Assembly (NCBI GenBank): GCA_015680685.1
Contig: MNCI01018013.1
Location: 122,968 to 186,967 of the forward strand
Origin: Gnetum montanum
Lineage: Eukaryota > Streptophyta > Gnetopsida > Gnetales > Gnetaceae
Length of the DNA: 64,000 nucleotides
Reading direction: 5' to 3'
Both the position numbers and the translations under genes were made by a program. Every line of letters begins with the position of its first letter. Position 1 is the stretch's first letter. Positions 48,582 to 60,639 of the stretch are shown piece by piece. The notes under the pieces were generated by a model. That model ran no database searches, had not been told where the DNA came from, and saw only the letters and a program-made list of their open reading frames with translations.

Positions 48582-49950
48582 TAACAAGCTAGCCAAAATT
48601 TGGTGTGGGATCACATTTGTTGCAGCAATGTCACCTTGTCTATGACCAACTCATGAGTCATATCAATGGAGCTAATTCTTGAGAAAATCAATAACATATT
48701 AAGATAGAAAAATCATAATTCTAAAGAAAATATCATGATAAATTTCTTTCATACCAATGTCTATCACTCATGGATATAGTTCTATACCAATTACTTTTTC
48801 TTCTAATCATAAGAAACAAATAATGAAATAGAACATAACTTTCATTGAAGGAAATAATAGAACATCTAATGGAACATCTAATGTTTTCCATTTAATCTAT
48901 GATAAAGCAAAAGATTGCCTTCCAATACAGCAAGGAAGATAGCCCGCATGGACTCAAATGGTCTTGCTCTCACCTTAAGTTTAGCATGTTCTTTGTACAA
49001 AAGTATTTTAAATGATAACTTCATGAAAGAGGAGAGAAATGATAATGACATCATTCTTAGAACAATGGTATGATTTCGTTGAAAATCTCCTAAGTGAAAT
49101 TTTTAAGAAAGCCCACTCTCCCTCCCCGATGCATTTTAATGTAAAAGAATAGGCTCAAATACTTTTAAAATGATAAAAATAGAGACCTCCATAAGGTCCA
49201 ATACAATTTGACCTTATCACATATCATTCAATCACGGTTCATACCATCCCATTTAGTATTTTCTCACAAAAAATAACATAATGTTGAATCCATCGATAAT
49301 CCTGGTGATATGTATTTTTGTACTAAAAATGCAACTCGTATAAATATCACATGAAAGTCATGGTGATATTTATTTTGAATTAATTGATGGTAGAATCCTC
49401 ATAATCACGTGAGCTTTGACTTTTGATTTTATAATGTGGGCCATGCTACAATCCAAACCATAAATCCTAAATTAAAACTCAAGTATTACTAATTCAAACT
49501 ATAACTAAAATTCATTAATTATAATTAAATAATTAAATTAACATAATAAAAACACTTACAAATAACTAATAATGTAAAATTTTTAATGGAATCAAAAATA
49601 ATATATAACATTTAATAATATTACTCTTATTTTTTATTTTTTTCAATATTATCATAAATATTATACCTACATAAATATGTTATTAGTATTTTTTAAATAT
49701 TTTTACAATATAAGTGTTTAATTAAAGAATAATTTTTGAATATATTATTTCAAAATATAATTAAGAGTTATACATTTTTCAAAATAAACTACACATTCTT
49801 TTAATATAACATAAAAATATAATAAATGATACATAATAAATCTAAATAATAACAAGTGTTTTGAAGATTAAAATTACATTTATTTGTAATATGATATAAA
49901 GTTAAGTATTGTAAATTATTATTAAAAATTAAATATTTATGTGCTTTTTA
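48582..49950 (-). repeat. Right (5') LTR of element E
   Basis: It begins taacaagctagcc, aligned to tgatgagctagcc at 28268. It aligns over about 880 bases with the left LTR and continues as very AT-rich U3 to gtgcttttta (49941-49950), next to the target duplication gcaag. Confidence 0.65.
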
Positions 49951-49955
49951 GCAAG

Positions 49956-51600
49956 TATTACATTTGTCTTGAGAAATATCTAAAATTTTTATTCCTGTAG
50001 CTTTTTCTAGTTTGATCATTGTTTCAATTTTGTGGTAGGAGGTGTGTCCAAGCCTTCCATGCCAAAGTTTGGACTTGTTAAAATCTTCATTATCCTTTTC
50101 CTTGACTTCATTTTTGCTTGGAATTTGATTGGGCTCTATTTTAGGAACATGCATTTCTTAAGTAGTATGGCTGCTTATCCTATCTCTTTTTTCTTTGAGA
50201 TAGTCACATCAAAGAAAATATATTCTATTATTCAAGGCTTTTATTTTTACGATTTCTTCACCATTGGGTTTGTTGATAGTGCAAAAATTGCTCTTGGAAC
50301 TAACACTATTTCCTCCATTAGAGACTTTTTTAGTAGAGATGAGAGGGTTGAAAAGATTAGGAACATAATATACATTGAAAATGATGACTTTTTGTCCATT
50401 GTTTAATTTAACTATGCAATCTTCTATTCTTCTATGACTAAGTATTTTCCATCTTCAAATTTTACATTACCAAGATTGTTGTTTATTTTGTAATTTAGAA
50501 GATAATTTTTGTAGGGTGTCATGTGATTGAAGCACCCACTATCTACAATCCAAGAATCTTTCTTTATTTCTTTAATTGAATTGAAGGTTGCATAATTTCT
50601 TGGCTCTTCTTCTTAAGTATCCTTTTGAAATGATGAGGGAGTATCTTATTTTATTTATGAAGTTTATCCATGTATTATTTCAAAACCAATTCTAGTCTAG
50701 CATTAGTCAATGGTATGATCTTTCTTTTGTAGAAGTTACAATATGGTACTAAGTCTTAACCCTATCTTTTTCTTCTAGATTAATTCCATCTACCTCTTCC
50801 TCTAGCTGAACCTTTTCCTCTTCCTCTTGTATTTTGACCACCATTTTCTTTTGAGTTTGGTTCTTGATCCCTATTCTGATAATTGAATCTTTCTCTTCCT
50901 CTAAGTCTTCCTTATTGATCTCTTTCTCTTTGGTTAGTTATATGATCTTCACTAGATTATTCTTACTAATTTGTAAGGTTTTGACTTGAGTAGCTAATTC
51001 ATTAATACTAAGCATGTTGAAGTCTTTTAAAAGAGTAATGTTTTCCATAATGTTTTCAAATCTTAAATCTATATAAATAACTTGAACGACTTTTTAAACT
51101 TTTTTCCTATTGGTATATCAACAACCATATTAATCTATTTTTTATAAGCTATCATACATTCTAATAGAGAATTCTTTGACACTTTTATTTCTTCTAATTT
51201 CCAAGGTATTGAATTTTTGTTTGTAGATTAGTTACTGTAATTTTTGATTTTTCAAACTTTCCTTATATTCTAATTGGAGATTATCCCACACTTCTTCTGC
51301 AATAGTGTGAAGATTGTATTTCCCAAAAATAACTTATGAGATACTAGCCAATAGCATTATAAGAGTCAAATTGTTATTCTTCTTCTTTGTTTCATATTTT
51401 TTGATTTCTAATCTAGTAAAATCTTTAAAATCATGGATGAATTCCAAACATATTTCAACTATTGTCTAGCAATCATTATTTTTCAAAGAGGCCATTCATC
51501 ATCCTTGTTCATCAACTAAAATCCTGAGAGTTATTGAAGATGATGGAATATCTAGCTATGCCTTTTGTACTCAATTTTGTAGATGAACCTCGTCCTTCGA
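49956..51600 (-). pseudogene. Copia element D gag, protease and pre-integrase
   Basis: The piece 49948-50154 holds LWHGRLGHTSYHKIETM and ends at a CNTC zinc pair, the GAG-pre-integrase domain. Near 50515-50560 the minus strand reads SWIVDSGCFNHMTPY, the copia protease with its DSG active site intact. Between 50620 and 51600 gag is readable in fragments, with a degraded knuckle near 50720-50760 and an Arg/Gly-rich stretch near 50800-50860. The pol continues at 28262 on the far side of the nested insertion. Confidence 0.75.
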
Positions 51601-51608
51601 TACCAAGT

Positions 51609-52236
51609 GAGGAAATTTCAAGTAGTAACATAAATGCTTGGTTATCTTGACTTCATAATAAATTAGACAATAAAATTTATATTCTTAGAAAACTTATGAA
51701 TTTCTCTATAATTTGGAGAAAAAAAGTACCACAAAAGATATCTAGAAGCCAAGGTTATGTTATGTTCTTTTCAATTTATCAAAAATCACAGTAATTCTAG
51801 TAGTGCAAATGTGAGAGATGATAACTTAAAAATTTTTTAACTTTATTATGCTACAATTTTAACTAAAGCTTCCCATAGATATTAGCTTTCAAATAAATAT
51901 AGAAGATTATCAAATTGGTATGAGATGAGGGAGAAATCATCCAATCAATGACCATCATTCATTCTAATAAAATTTTAGGACTTAGAAAATCTACCAAATT
52001 ATAGAGTGAATTTCTCCCAAATCATGGTAGATATTAAGATGCAATTTTATTTGAATGTAGCCACCTATTCTAGTAAATTTAGAATCACTAAAAAATATTG
52101 TGAATTTACTAAGAAAATATTGTGGAGAATAACATTATAACTGCCCATCATTCCAAAAATTTCCTATATTTTATTAAAATAAACTTTTATTATATAAAAA
52201 ATAAAAAATATTGTATTCTACTCTAAATATTCAACA
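51609..52236 (-). repeat. 5' LTR of copia element D
   Basis: It starts tgaggaaatttcaag, just beyond a degenerate primer site (minus strand TGGTATCGAAGG, 51594-51605). It ends ttcaaca, followed by cttta (52237-52241), the same five bases that precede the left LTR. Confidence 0.8.
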
Positions 52237-52299
52237 CTTTATACATGTATTCTATCACATTCATTACACATAATGTCAAATGTTACATATATTTGACAT

Positions 52300-53200
52300 T
52301 TACCATGATATCTAAGAATGGGATGTCACATAACTAAAGACCATTTTGAGATATTTTTTACTTTAGATTAATAATTATGAGGTAGGTATTATTCAAAATC
52401 AATCATAGTATAGGATTGTAAGTCAATGCAACTCACAGTATCTTACATTAAGTCAAATAATTTTTTTTGTAATTTTTTCCATCATAATTGATAGTTTGAA
52501 ATTGGTGAAAAATAGGCCATAGCCCACTTAAGAGGTTGCAAAAGATTTTAATAAGTAATCACTCACACTAAAAACAAGTTCAATTTTGGTTTCATGACTA
52601 GTAGGATTGCACTCATAACTAGTTACAAGCAAGAGGTGATTACGAGTAGATGCAATCCATAGTGGCTTATAGTAGCATGCCCAATGATTTTTAAAACATG
52701 ATTTAATGTTGGGAAGAATGAAAATAAATAATGTAGCTATAACATACTAATGTGAAGACATATTTAGAGTTTTTTTAGTGATATTGTAATTTTCTTTTGG
52801 TAAGAGCAGTGCCTTGGAGGCAATTGTATCAACTCATTAGGCATCTTGCATGGGTTCTTTAACAACTTGTATCTCATTTCAAGAGTGAATTATGGTTTTA
52901 TTGGTTGTAAAGCCTCATGCTTTGTAATCATTTCTAAGTGTGTAAGATTGTGGTATGTTTAGAAGGCCCATTACTCCTAGATCCTTGTGGCTTTTAGCTT
53001 CATGAGTCCTTTTTATTGTATTTTGTTCATGTATGTTAATTAGAAATTTTTTTTAGTGGTGTTTTTCATTTCTACATCTTATGCATGCATGAAGCATTTA
53101 AGCTCTTAAAAATATTATCTCAAGTTAAGGAGAATTATATGTATGGTTTGTTTTTAACTGCATAGAAATGATATGTTAAGCTTACAACTATAGTGACCCT
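52300..53200 (+). repeat. Probable 5' LTR of gypsy element I
   Basis: Inferred because a primer site follows at 53203. No second copy lies in the window, so the left limit is a guess. No gene is seen. Confidence 0.35.
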
Positions 53201-53202
53201 AG

Positions 53203-53214
53203 TGGTATCAAAGC
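53203..53214 (+). other. Primer binding site, initiator-Met type
   Basis: It reads tggtatcaaagc, one base off tggtatcagagc. About 560 bases later gag begins. Confidence 0.6.
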
Positions 53215-53439
53215 ATAGATTGAAATACTTAGGTCTTTTAATACCATGTTTAAAATTCATTATTCATGAATTCTTAATGTTTTCATGCTTGGAATTTTCC
53301 CAAATTTATGGAGGTGTGCTTATTGCACCTTAAATTAATGTAGATTTTAATAGATCTACAATTAAATTTTTGAATCTTGTGTTAGTTTCTTAGGAAATAT
53401 CCTCCCAAGAAGATATTAGTGTAGGCTTTAAACAAAGAC

Positions 53440-54570
53440 ATGGAAGACCTTAGAAATATCTTCAAAGTGGTTGTGGATAGGTGGGATTAATTTGATGCTA
53501 AACTTGATACTAATTTAGGTTATCAAAGTTGAAAAAGGCTAGAGATTCATTGATCAATGAAGATAAAATAAGAAATGGTGAGGTGACTATGATTTCAACT
53601 CATGGAAGTGTAGGATCCCATGTGCTAGAGATTTTTAAGAGGAAGAAAATAATCCTTGTATAAGATCTTAAAGAGCTCCACTAGTTGTTCATTCATGAAG
53701 GCATTTAAGAATAGATGAAGAAGATAAAGTAAGAATTATGAGAGCTTTCAAAAATGCATCAAGACTCCCATATGTTTAATTGAAGTATTTTAAAGGTATG
53801 GATGATACACATGCATTTGATATATGGTTGAAGATGTTGAAAAAGATTTTTGAATTGAAGGAGGTGGCAAATCATCTAAGAGCACCAATTTTTGAATACA
53901 AACTTGAATGTATGTCTTTCATTTGGTGGAAAAAGAAGTTTCATGCACTCTTCATGCAAAACAAGATGCAAGTAAGATAATGACCAATCATGCAATACAT
54001 GTTGAGAAAAAATATAAGCAATCCAAGTAAAGATAAGAGGCTATCATGAAGCTGAAGCATCTATAGTAAAATGAGAAGAATGTGGACTTATACCTTAAAT
54101 TTTATCAATTATTCAATTAGTTCAAGATGAGTTGGAGTGAATATGAGCAAGCATTCATATTCATTAAAGGTTTAGAGATGTAATAGTAGTAAGACTTGAT
54201 CTTCTATGAGTCTCAAACTCTTGATGAGGCATATGACTTAGAAATGAATATTAAAAAGAATCTTACTAACTTTGGAAGCAAATAAAGGGGATAATCTATG
54301 AGCAAGAAAAAGCATTTCAAATGGAAAAATGAATACAAATCCAAGAAGGCTAAAAAAGAGCACAAAGAAAAGAAGCATGACAAGGAGAATAAGAAAGAGA
54401 AATATAAGATCAAAGGTGATTTAAAAAAGAGGGATAAGAATTCTTAGAAAGTAAATTCTTCCAAATTTTAATGCTTTAGATATGATGAGATTAGACACAA
54501 GAAATGGGAATGTTCACTTGAAAAGATCATCAAGAAAAAATATGTTCAAATCATGAAGAATGAATGATCA
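53440..54570 (+). pseudogene. Chromovirus-like gypsy gag
   Basis: The piece 53780-53980 reads FKGMDDTHAFDIWLKMLKKIFE then ECMSFIWWKKKF (in parts), the retrotransposon gag pattern with W-x-x-x-(M/L)EKIF and the conserved aromatic pair. At about 54470-54520 a degraded knuckle reads CFRYDEIRHKKWEC, with the second cysteine lost. A long Lys/Glu-rich stretch (54240-54440) precedes it. Confidence 0.65.
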
Positions 54571-55560
54571 TCAATTCAAACTTATTAATGTGGTAATTCT
54601 AATGGTTTTAAAATTGAAGATGTCACTAAAATGAATTCATTGATAGGTAATGTAAATGTGAGGGATAATCCAAATAGACAATTATTATTTAGAATTAAGA
54701 CCAAATGTCTCAAGAGTGCATTCTTTATGTTATTAGGTAAGAAAGAATATATCAAGAAACATGATGAGGTAAACATTGGTTTTATTATGATATACACAAT
54801 TGCATCATCCATGGTTAAGCAAAAGCATCTTTCAACAATGGTCAAAAAGGTAGCAAAGTAGTTTCCAAATGTTTCCAAAGGTAAATTAGATGATTTGCCA
54901 GCAATGAGAAATGTATAATACCAAATTAAATTCAAAATAGGCACCATAATTCCAAATGAAATAACATACTAGATGGCACCAAATCAAAGGGTTAAACTAT
55001 AAAGGCAAGTGGAGGAGGTACTTGCAAATGAGTTTGTAAGAGAATCAATCTCTCTTTGCATAGTTTTAGCAATGCTAGTTCTAAAGAAGAAAAACAAAGA
55101 ATGAAGCATGTGTATTGACTCAAGAGTACTAAATAGAATTATGATGTTCTATCATTTTTCCATTCTTATGATGAATGATATTCTTGATGCTTTGCCACAT
55201 GCTAAGTATTTAGCAAAATTTATTTGAAAAGTATCATCAAATTAGAATTAGATGAAGTGATGAATCAAAGGCCACTTTCAAGACTCTGAATGGTTTGTTT
55301 AAATGGATTTTGTTCTCATTTTGATTGACAACTACCCATGATAATTTTATGACATTTATGCATAATTTTTTAAAGGAATTAATTGAGAAATGTTGTATTA
55401 TTTTTTTAATGATATTATGCTATATAGCTCAAGTAAGGATTATCATGTTTGTCATTTAAAACTTATGTGCCAAAATATGGATGAGGCCCAACTTGTAATC
55501 TATACCCAAAAGTACAATTTTATGTAAAGAGAGATCACATACAAGAATTAACAAAAAATA
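54571..55560 (+). pseudogene. Chromovirus-like protease/reverse transcriptase start, truncated
   Basis: 54631-54861 is a linker/protease-region piece without a clear active site. From about 54955 come (Y)xMAPNQRVKL, VLANEFVRESISL, VLKKKNKE, CIDSRVLNRIMM and HAKYLAKFI. These are the ordered blocks of gypsy RT up to the FSKIDL-like box. Beyond about 55560 the reading is lost and LINE sequence follows. Confidence 0.65.
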
Positions 55561-55739
55561 ATATATTATGTCAAATTCCTTAAAATTGATTGTGTAATAA
55601 ATTTTGCTTTAATGTAACCTAACCACTATAGAAATAGGACTTCATTTGGTCACATATTAAGGTTAAAAAATCAATAAAAACATATTGTTGTATATAAGAT
55701 TAAGTAGAACTTCATTTGTTCATATATGAACCATGGTTT

Positions 55740-58420
55740 ACATAAAAGTATGTAAGCTTTTAAATACAACTCTCTAGAATGGGCTTTCAAAAGATTGATG
55801 GATCAGTAGAGGAATAATGTTCTTCAACAAAAAGTGATACAAATAATCTTAACAATTATAGGCTCATTATAATCAACCACCTCCTTCAAAAATTATTATG
55901 CAATATGCTTCATAGAAGGCTTAATAGTTGGGTAGAATCAAATAATGTTTAAGCACCTTCACAAGTAAGTTTTAGGCAACTTCAAAAGTAGGTTTCAAGC
56001 AACATCACTCTATAGTAGATTACATGATTATATTAAGGTAGTATATAGACTAGGCTAAAGGACTATATAATAAGATTTATATTTACTTTGTAGATTTTTC
56101 CATAGTGTATGACTTTGTTATTTAGTATAAACTGTGGAAGTTGTTTCAAAATATTAATATTCTTGGAGAAATTCAATCTTTGATTTAGAAGTTGTATAGT
56201 TTTGTATAAATTGTGTTCTTGCATAATAATACATAGGAAAAATTAAATAGCAATCTTGGGCTAAAGCAAGATGTCCACTTTCACCCACTTTATTTGGCAT
56301 CTTCATTGACAAATTAGAATAATGGATGTCCTCTATTACATTGGATTCTATTAAAGTTGAAAATTTTAATATTTGCTAATGATATAGTTCTTCAAAATTG
56401 AAGTTTAAAGAAAGTGTATGCTTCAAATTTTAGATGATTTTTGTACTATCTCAGGATGAAAGTCAACGTTAGCAAAACCAAGGTGATAGCATGTTGTACA
56501 AGATCTTATGAAAATTATTTTTATATTAGGTCAAAGAAAATTGAAATTGTCTTCTCATATAAGTATATAGGCATCTAAGTTTTAATTAGATATTCTTGGC
56601 AAGATTGTATTGCTCATAGGGTTTCAAATATTATGCATGTTTTATATTTAGTTTGTTGTAAATGTACATAAGAACAGATTTGGCCATGGGATGTTTGTAA
56701 TCAAATGTACAATTAACTTGTTCAATCAATTTTATTATATGGTTATGAAAATTAGGAACAAAATTTATTTGCAAATCAGTGGAAATGCTTAGAATATATT
56801 CGAAATCAATTTTTATTGCAAGAACTTCACATAAAGGCTCAAACTTCGTATGATATTTTATTAATAGGAGCATATATGCTACCTATAGAAATTGCAATTC
56901 TTCAAAAATTTCTACAGTTTTATAAAAAGATGATTACTAGGCCTAGCCTCCGCATATCCACTCGCATATCCACTGAAGTTTAGAAGTTCACTCAGGGAAA
57001 AAAGGTGGTTCAACAATGGTATAAAAATATCTTCAAAAATGGTGATGAGTCATCAATTTGTCATGCCTCGATGTTAGATACCCAACGTCGGAGCCCCGAT
57101 GTCAAAGCCAAGAAGGATGTTGGATATCCAATGTCATCTCCTTTGGGTTCGCCTATAAATACAACACTTGGATGCCCGATTGAGACACGTAATAAGCAGT
57201 AGGGAAGATAGTTTTAGTTTTCAGTTTTTGATAGTCTTTCTTAGAGTGTTGTTATTCCCAGTGCATGCTTGTAGTGTGATGTTTGTAATCGTGCAGCACC
57301 TTTGTTTGAGTGTGATGTACTTGGACATGTTACATGATTGGCAATAAAGATTGAAATTACTCCCATCATTGTAGCATCCACTTAGATTATTATTGCTTTT
57401 GAACATTAATTATTTATCATTTTGTTTAGTTAAATGTTTTCATTTATTGTTATTTACGATTCCTGTTATTAAGCAGAATGTGTACGCCTTAATCACGAGC
57501 ATTTGAGTATAAGTACTTGGTAATCCAACAGTGTATTGTTTGGCACACCCAATGACATATGTTTGGCAATCCTAGAAGTAGTCACACCAAGACCAAGACG
57601 TATATGGATGATTAAGAGCATATACTCATCACACATAGGCTAGTTTAGATTTTGTTTTCCATTGTTCATTATCTTAATCAATTTACCTCTTTATTGGCAT
57701 TAGAAGCAAAGTAGAATTAGATAACATCATATGCCTCACTTTGGACTAAACCATATGTGACAAAGCTACCACTAGTCCGAGTGGGAAGACAGCAAATTGC
57801 AATTAGAGCATAACGATCTAGATGCCACAACTAGTCCCATCCATGAAATTCGACTAGATCGTGTGAACCCTTATGATCCGTATGGTTGAGCATAAGGATA
57901 CCTCGTTGCTCATGAGATGGAATATTAAAAATCAAGGTTTGAATTTGACCTTTAAGGATTCAAAAATAAGGATCAAATATAAGGCATTAAAGCATATGTA
58001 CAAACAACCATGTGGCAAAAAGCAATTTTATTTGCAGCACATTCGAGAAGGATCCTTAACAAAAATACCTACTTATTTATCTACAACTATTTTCAAAGAA
58101 AGTAAATTAAAAATCAAATGTGCTTGTGTGGGATCTCACTATTTATTGAATGAAACAAGTAGATGAATTAATCTTCAAAGAAAACTATGCATTTGCAAAT
58201 TTTGTATACATGTAGCAGGAGTAGAAGATGAAGAACATATCCTTATCAATTGTCCTTTCTTTAAGACTTTTAGACAAAAATATAGTACCGAGAAACAACT
58301 TTATTACATTTGTTTGATGTCGAGTTGTTAATTCTAAATCGTTTTCTTGATAAGATGCTGAGGACCCATCATAATCACATCAAAACCCTGTAATAAAAAT
58401 TTCTTGTCTAGAAAAGTATT
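55740..58420 (+). mobile_element. LINE (L1-type) remnant, interrupted by a solo LTR
   Basis: Plus-strand RT blocks: NNYRLIIINHLLQKLL (about 55845), HRRLNSWVE, VDFSIVYDF, LKQDVHFHPLYL, ILIFANDIVL (about 56360), MKVNVSKTKVIACCTRS and FSYKYIGI. The catalytic FADD box reads FAND. The C-terminal part continues to 57042 and resumes at 57916 (open piece 57873-58166). The LINE tail, with a C-x2-C pair, EDEEHILINCPFF and a final Arg-Gln, lies at about 58190-58280. The 5' part (ORF1, endonuclease) is absent. Confidence 0.8.
57043..57915 (+). repeat. Solo LTR of the Athila-like family inside the LINE
   Basis: It begins tgatgag and ends ctcatga. It contains TATAAATA at 57154-57161 and aataaa at 57343-57348, and its 3' third aligns with the LTRs ending at 11730 and 16856. 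It is flanked by aatgg (57038-57042) and gatgg (57916-57920), four of five bases alike. LINE coding sequence continues on both sides, so an intact element is inferred to have recombined down to one LTR. Confidence 0.85.
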
Positions 58421-58423
58421 TCC

Positions 58424-59460
58424 ATTTCCATCTCTAACGGATTGGGTTTAAATTCGGGTTGCTGGGTGGACTGCGATTAAGTGCAGCGTTGACGATTCGT
58501 GAACTATGCCGGCGGGTACGAGGGCAACTGGTACTGGGCCACCAAATGACGCAGAGAAAAGCCGCAGAAGGCGCTGACAAAGTTAAAAGTATGCAAATTC
58601 GTATTTGACAATTTGGCAACCGAAAGCAACTGGCATGTACGTGAAAGCCAAAGTGGATGCCGGTAAATCTGATTCTGATTGTCGGTCCGATGGATATATG
58701 CTGCTTCAAAAACACTAAACAGATAGCTAGACTCGAACATGGTGGCTATAATATTCTGTGTATCCCCATCCATGACATTTGAAATGGATGCAGCAACATA
58801 GATTCTTACAAAGTGCAACTTTATTTGCTGGGCGTTTCATCTCGGTTTACAATCCACACATCATATTGTTCTTTCGTACCAGATGCGGGTTAATCTGTCG
58901 GTGTCCATAACATTCTTGCGCCATAATGTTCAACAGTTTAAGTTGCATCTACGCAATGCCGAAATTTTGGCACAGTGGATTCCCTTTTAGCATAGCGAAA
59001 CTGGTGCTTAGTAGAAAGTATCTTTGGGAAAAAAAGTTTTAGCGTAGCTGATCTGGTTCTACACAGAGTATTTTTGCAAAAGAAAAAAAAAACAAAATTA
59101 ATACAGCGGTCTGATACTACGCGGAAACTATCTCACCAAATAAAAATTTAGAACAACGTTTTAGCACGAGGCATTCCGTTTTAGCACCATGGATTTGGGT
59201 GCTAAATATAACGGATCTTTGACCAAAAGATTTTAGCCGAAGGCCCCCAAAAAATTTATCTTTCGCTCTTTTTATTGAAAACCTTGAATTCACCCAAGAA
59301 CATTTTGCGCTACTACATATTGATCTGGTGCTTACCGAAAGTATCTGGCCAATATTAGCACAGCGGATTTAATGCTATCCTGAAAGCATCTTTCCCACTA
59401 ATAATTTTATTGCTGCTACATTTTTCCTTGCAAGGGAACAAAGTTTCTTATCCATTTTAA
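58424..59460. other. CpG-rich anomalous island, origin unknown
   Basis: It is richer in CpG and GC than both flanks. The left part (58430-58900) has minus-strand frames (58504-58818 and 58434-58715) and a plus-strand YAGGYEGNWYWATK* reading near 58504-58548; none is a domain I recognise. The right part is the degenerate repeat array below. It might be a gene fragment, a promoter region or a young insertion between two LINE remnants. Confidence 0.4.
58960..59420 (+). repeat. Degenerate ~52-bp tandem repeat
   Basis: Recurrent phrases are ttttagcatagcg / agcgtagctg / acagcgg, then ctggtgctta, then gaaagtatcttt, then an A-rich spacer. Starts near 58986, 59038, 59098, 59305 and 59356 give spacings of about 51-60, with a less regular middle (59160-59280) that repeats ttttagcac. 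Confidence 0.65.
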
Positions 59461-59479
59461 TTTAGGACGGCAAATTTCA

Positions 59480-60075
59480 AGTGTTTCGTGAAGGGAGAGG
59501 CTTCTATCATCATTTTAAGCAAACTGGAAGGTTTTATCTTTCATTATTTATAATCCAAAATATTTTGTTTCTAGTTGTGAGAGGAGAATGCATATCTCAA
59601 GGCAAGATAAATTTTGTAAAGTAGTTATTGAGTATTTGCGAGACCATAGAATATTTCTTGGTAGAAGGTGTAGCAAAATCCTAAGCATAATCACCAACTA
59701 GTCAAACTGAAGTTTTTAGCATAGATGTGGACTATTCCCATCAAGTATCAAAATACTATTGACAAACTTTGCTTAAGTTCTTATCATCTTAGAATTGAAA
59801 GTGGAAGATAGATTCAACTCCCTCAAGAAGAGTGCATTTGTAGGTTGTGCAAATCAAGAGTCCTTAGAAGATGAGTTACATGTGTTTCTTTCTTATGTTA
59901 TGACTACCCATTTAAGACAATTTTATGATGTTACAACAAAAAGCTTGTATGATTTATTGTTGATGCCCCTATTGCTGCTTGGGCAATTTGTAGAGTCTAT
60001 CTTTATTTTTTATGAAAATGTAATATCTGTCCAATAGATTCTAGAGGTCTTCGGACATAATAAAGCTTAAATTCA
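59480..60075 (+). mobile_element. Second LINE 3' fragment
   Basis: About 59770-59800 reads LIILELKVEDRFNSLKK and the frame 59795-60037 holds NQESLEDELHVFLSYVM and THLRQFYDV, the LINE C-terminal Cys/His tail. The first Cys pair (CRLC) lies one frame off. The 3' end is marked by aataaag near 60058. Everything 5' of the last ~500 bases is missing, as is common for truncated LINE copies. Confidence 0.6.
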
Positions 60076-60419
60076 TTCATTTTAACTTAAAATTTAGATA
60101 TGGAATTAAATGCTATGTTGGTAATGGTGGGTACCATGAAAATTGACACTATTTTTCAAATTTTAATGGGAAAATATACAAATTTTGTGCATATTTTTTA
60201 TTAATATTTTTAAAAAGAAAACTACAAAAGCAAAGTAGATATAAGTCAAATTAGAGTAGAAGAGTAATGTAAGGAGAAAATATCACCTAAAGGAAGAAAA
60301 AGAATCCTTAAAAAAACACTTTATTAAGGTTTATGAACCTCCTTGGAAAGCATTTTGGAGCAATGAAAAACTAGTGAGTCCATAGCAATTGAGTGCTTTT
60401 TATTTTTCTTGCCCTTTAT

Positions 60420-60560
60420 TTTTTTAGAACCTCAAAATAAATGTAATATAAGTACACCCCAAGATATATAACTTAGCATTGCCCACCAGAATTGAACACA
60501 TGATTTGGAACTTTCATGTAAAGAGTCTTACCACTAGGCTAATACCTCATTGTTAGTTAA
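60420..60560 (-). mobile_element. tRNA-derived SINE-like element
   Basis: The minus strand has an RNA polymerase III A box (tagcctagtgg, 60531-60541) and, about 33 bases later, a degenerate B box (tgttcaattct, 60488-60498). No acceptor stem or clover-leaf closes, so it is not a functional tRNA. Confidence 0.5.
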
Positions 60561-60639
60561 CATATTCTATGATTTAATATCACTATGTTTTAGGTTCCTT
60601 TTCATATGTTTTCTTATATTTTACTATGTTATAAGAGTA

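Larger units (their letters stand above)
28268..49950 (-). mobile_element. Tat-like LTR element E, host of further nested elements
   Basis: It is bounded by related LTR sequences (28268-29140 and 48582-49950) and flanked by gtaag/gcaag. A primer-site-like sequence on the minus strand sits directly inside the right LTR, so the element is read as minus. Its own internal region is mostly replaced or covered by a plus-strand Tat-lineage element and two copia elements. The alternative is that E is plus-oriented and owns the pol at 32.4-35.9 kb. I rate that lower, because no polypurine tract precedes 48582. Confidence 0.6.
24735..52236 (-). mobile_element. Ty1/copia element D split by a 21.7-kb nested insertion
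   Basis: The right LTR (51609-52236), primer site, gag, protease and pre-integrase (51600 down to 49956) are followed, after a gap, by integrase, RT, RNase H, polypurine tract and left LTR (28262 down to 24735). The two LTRs align with each other. The same five bases, cttta, flank the element at 24730-24734 and 52237-52241. Removing 28268-49950 leaves about 5.8 kb, a normal copia length. The pol frame breaks in the pre-integrase/integrase linker on both sides of the insertion, with flanks gtaag (28263-28267) and gcaag (49951-49955). Confidence 0.8.

Noticed and set aside
28268-49950. CRISPR-like array from the regularly spaced palindromes
   Set aside because: Plant retroelement context, variable units, irregular spacing, no cas genes.
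58504-58818. 104-codon minus-strand gene
   Set aside because: No recognised domain, no context, and a second overlapping frame is equally open; kept only as part of the anomalous island.
60481-60550. tRNA gene on the minus strand
   Set aside because: A- and B-box-like sequences are present, but the B box is degenerate and no acceptor or anticodon stem closes; a SINE head fits better.
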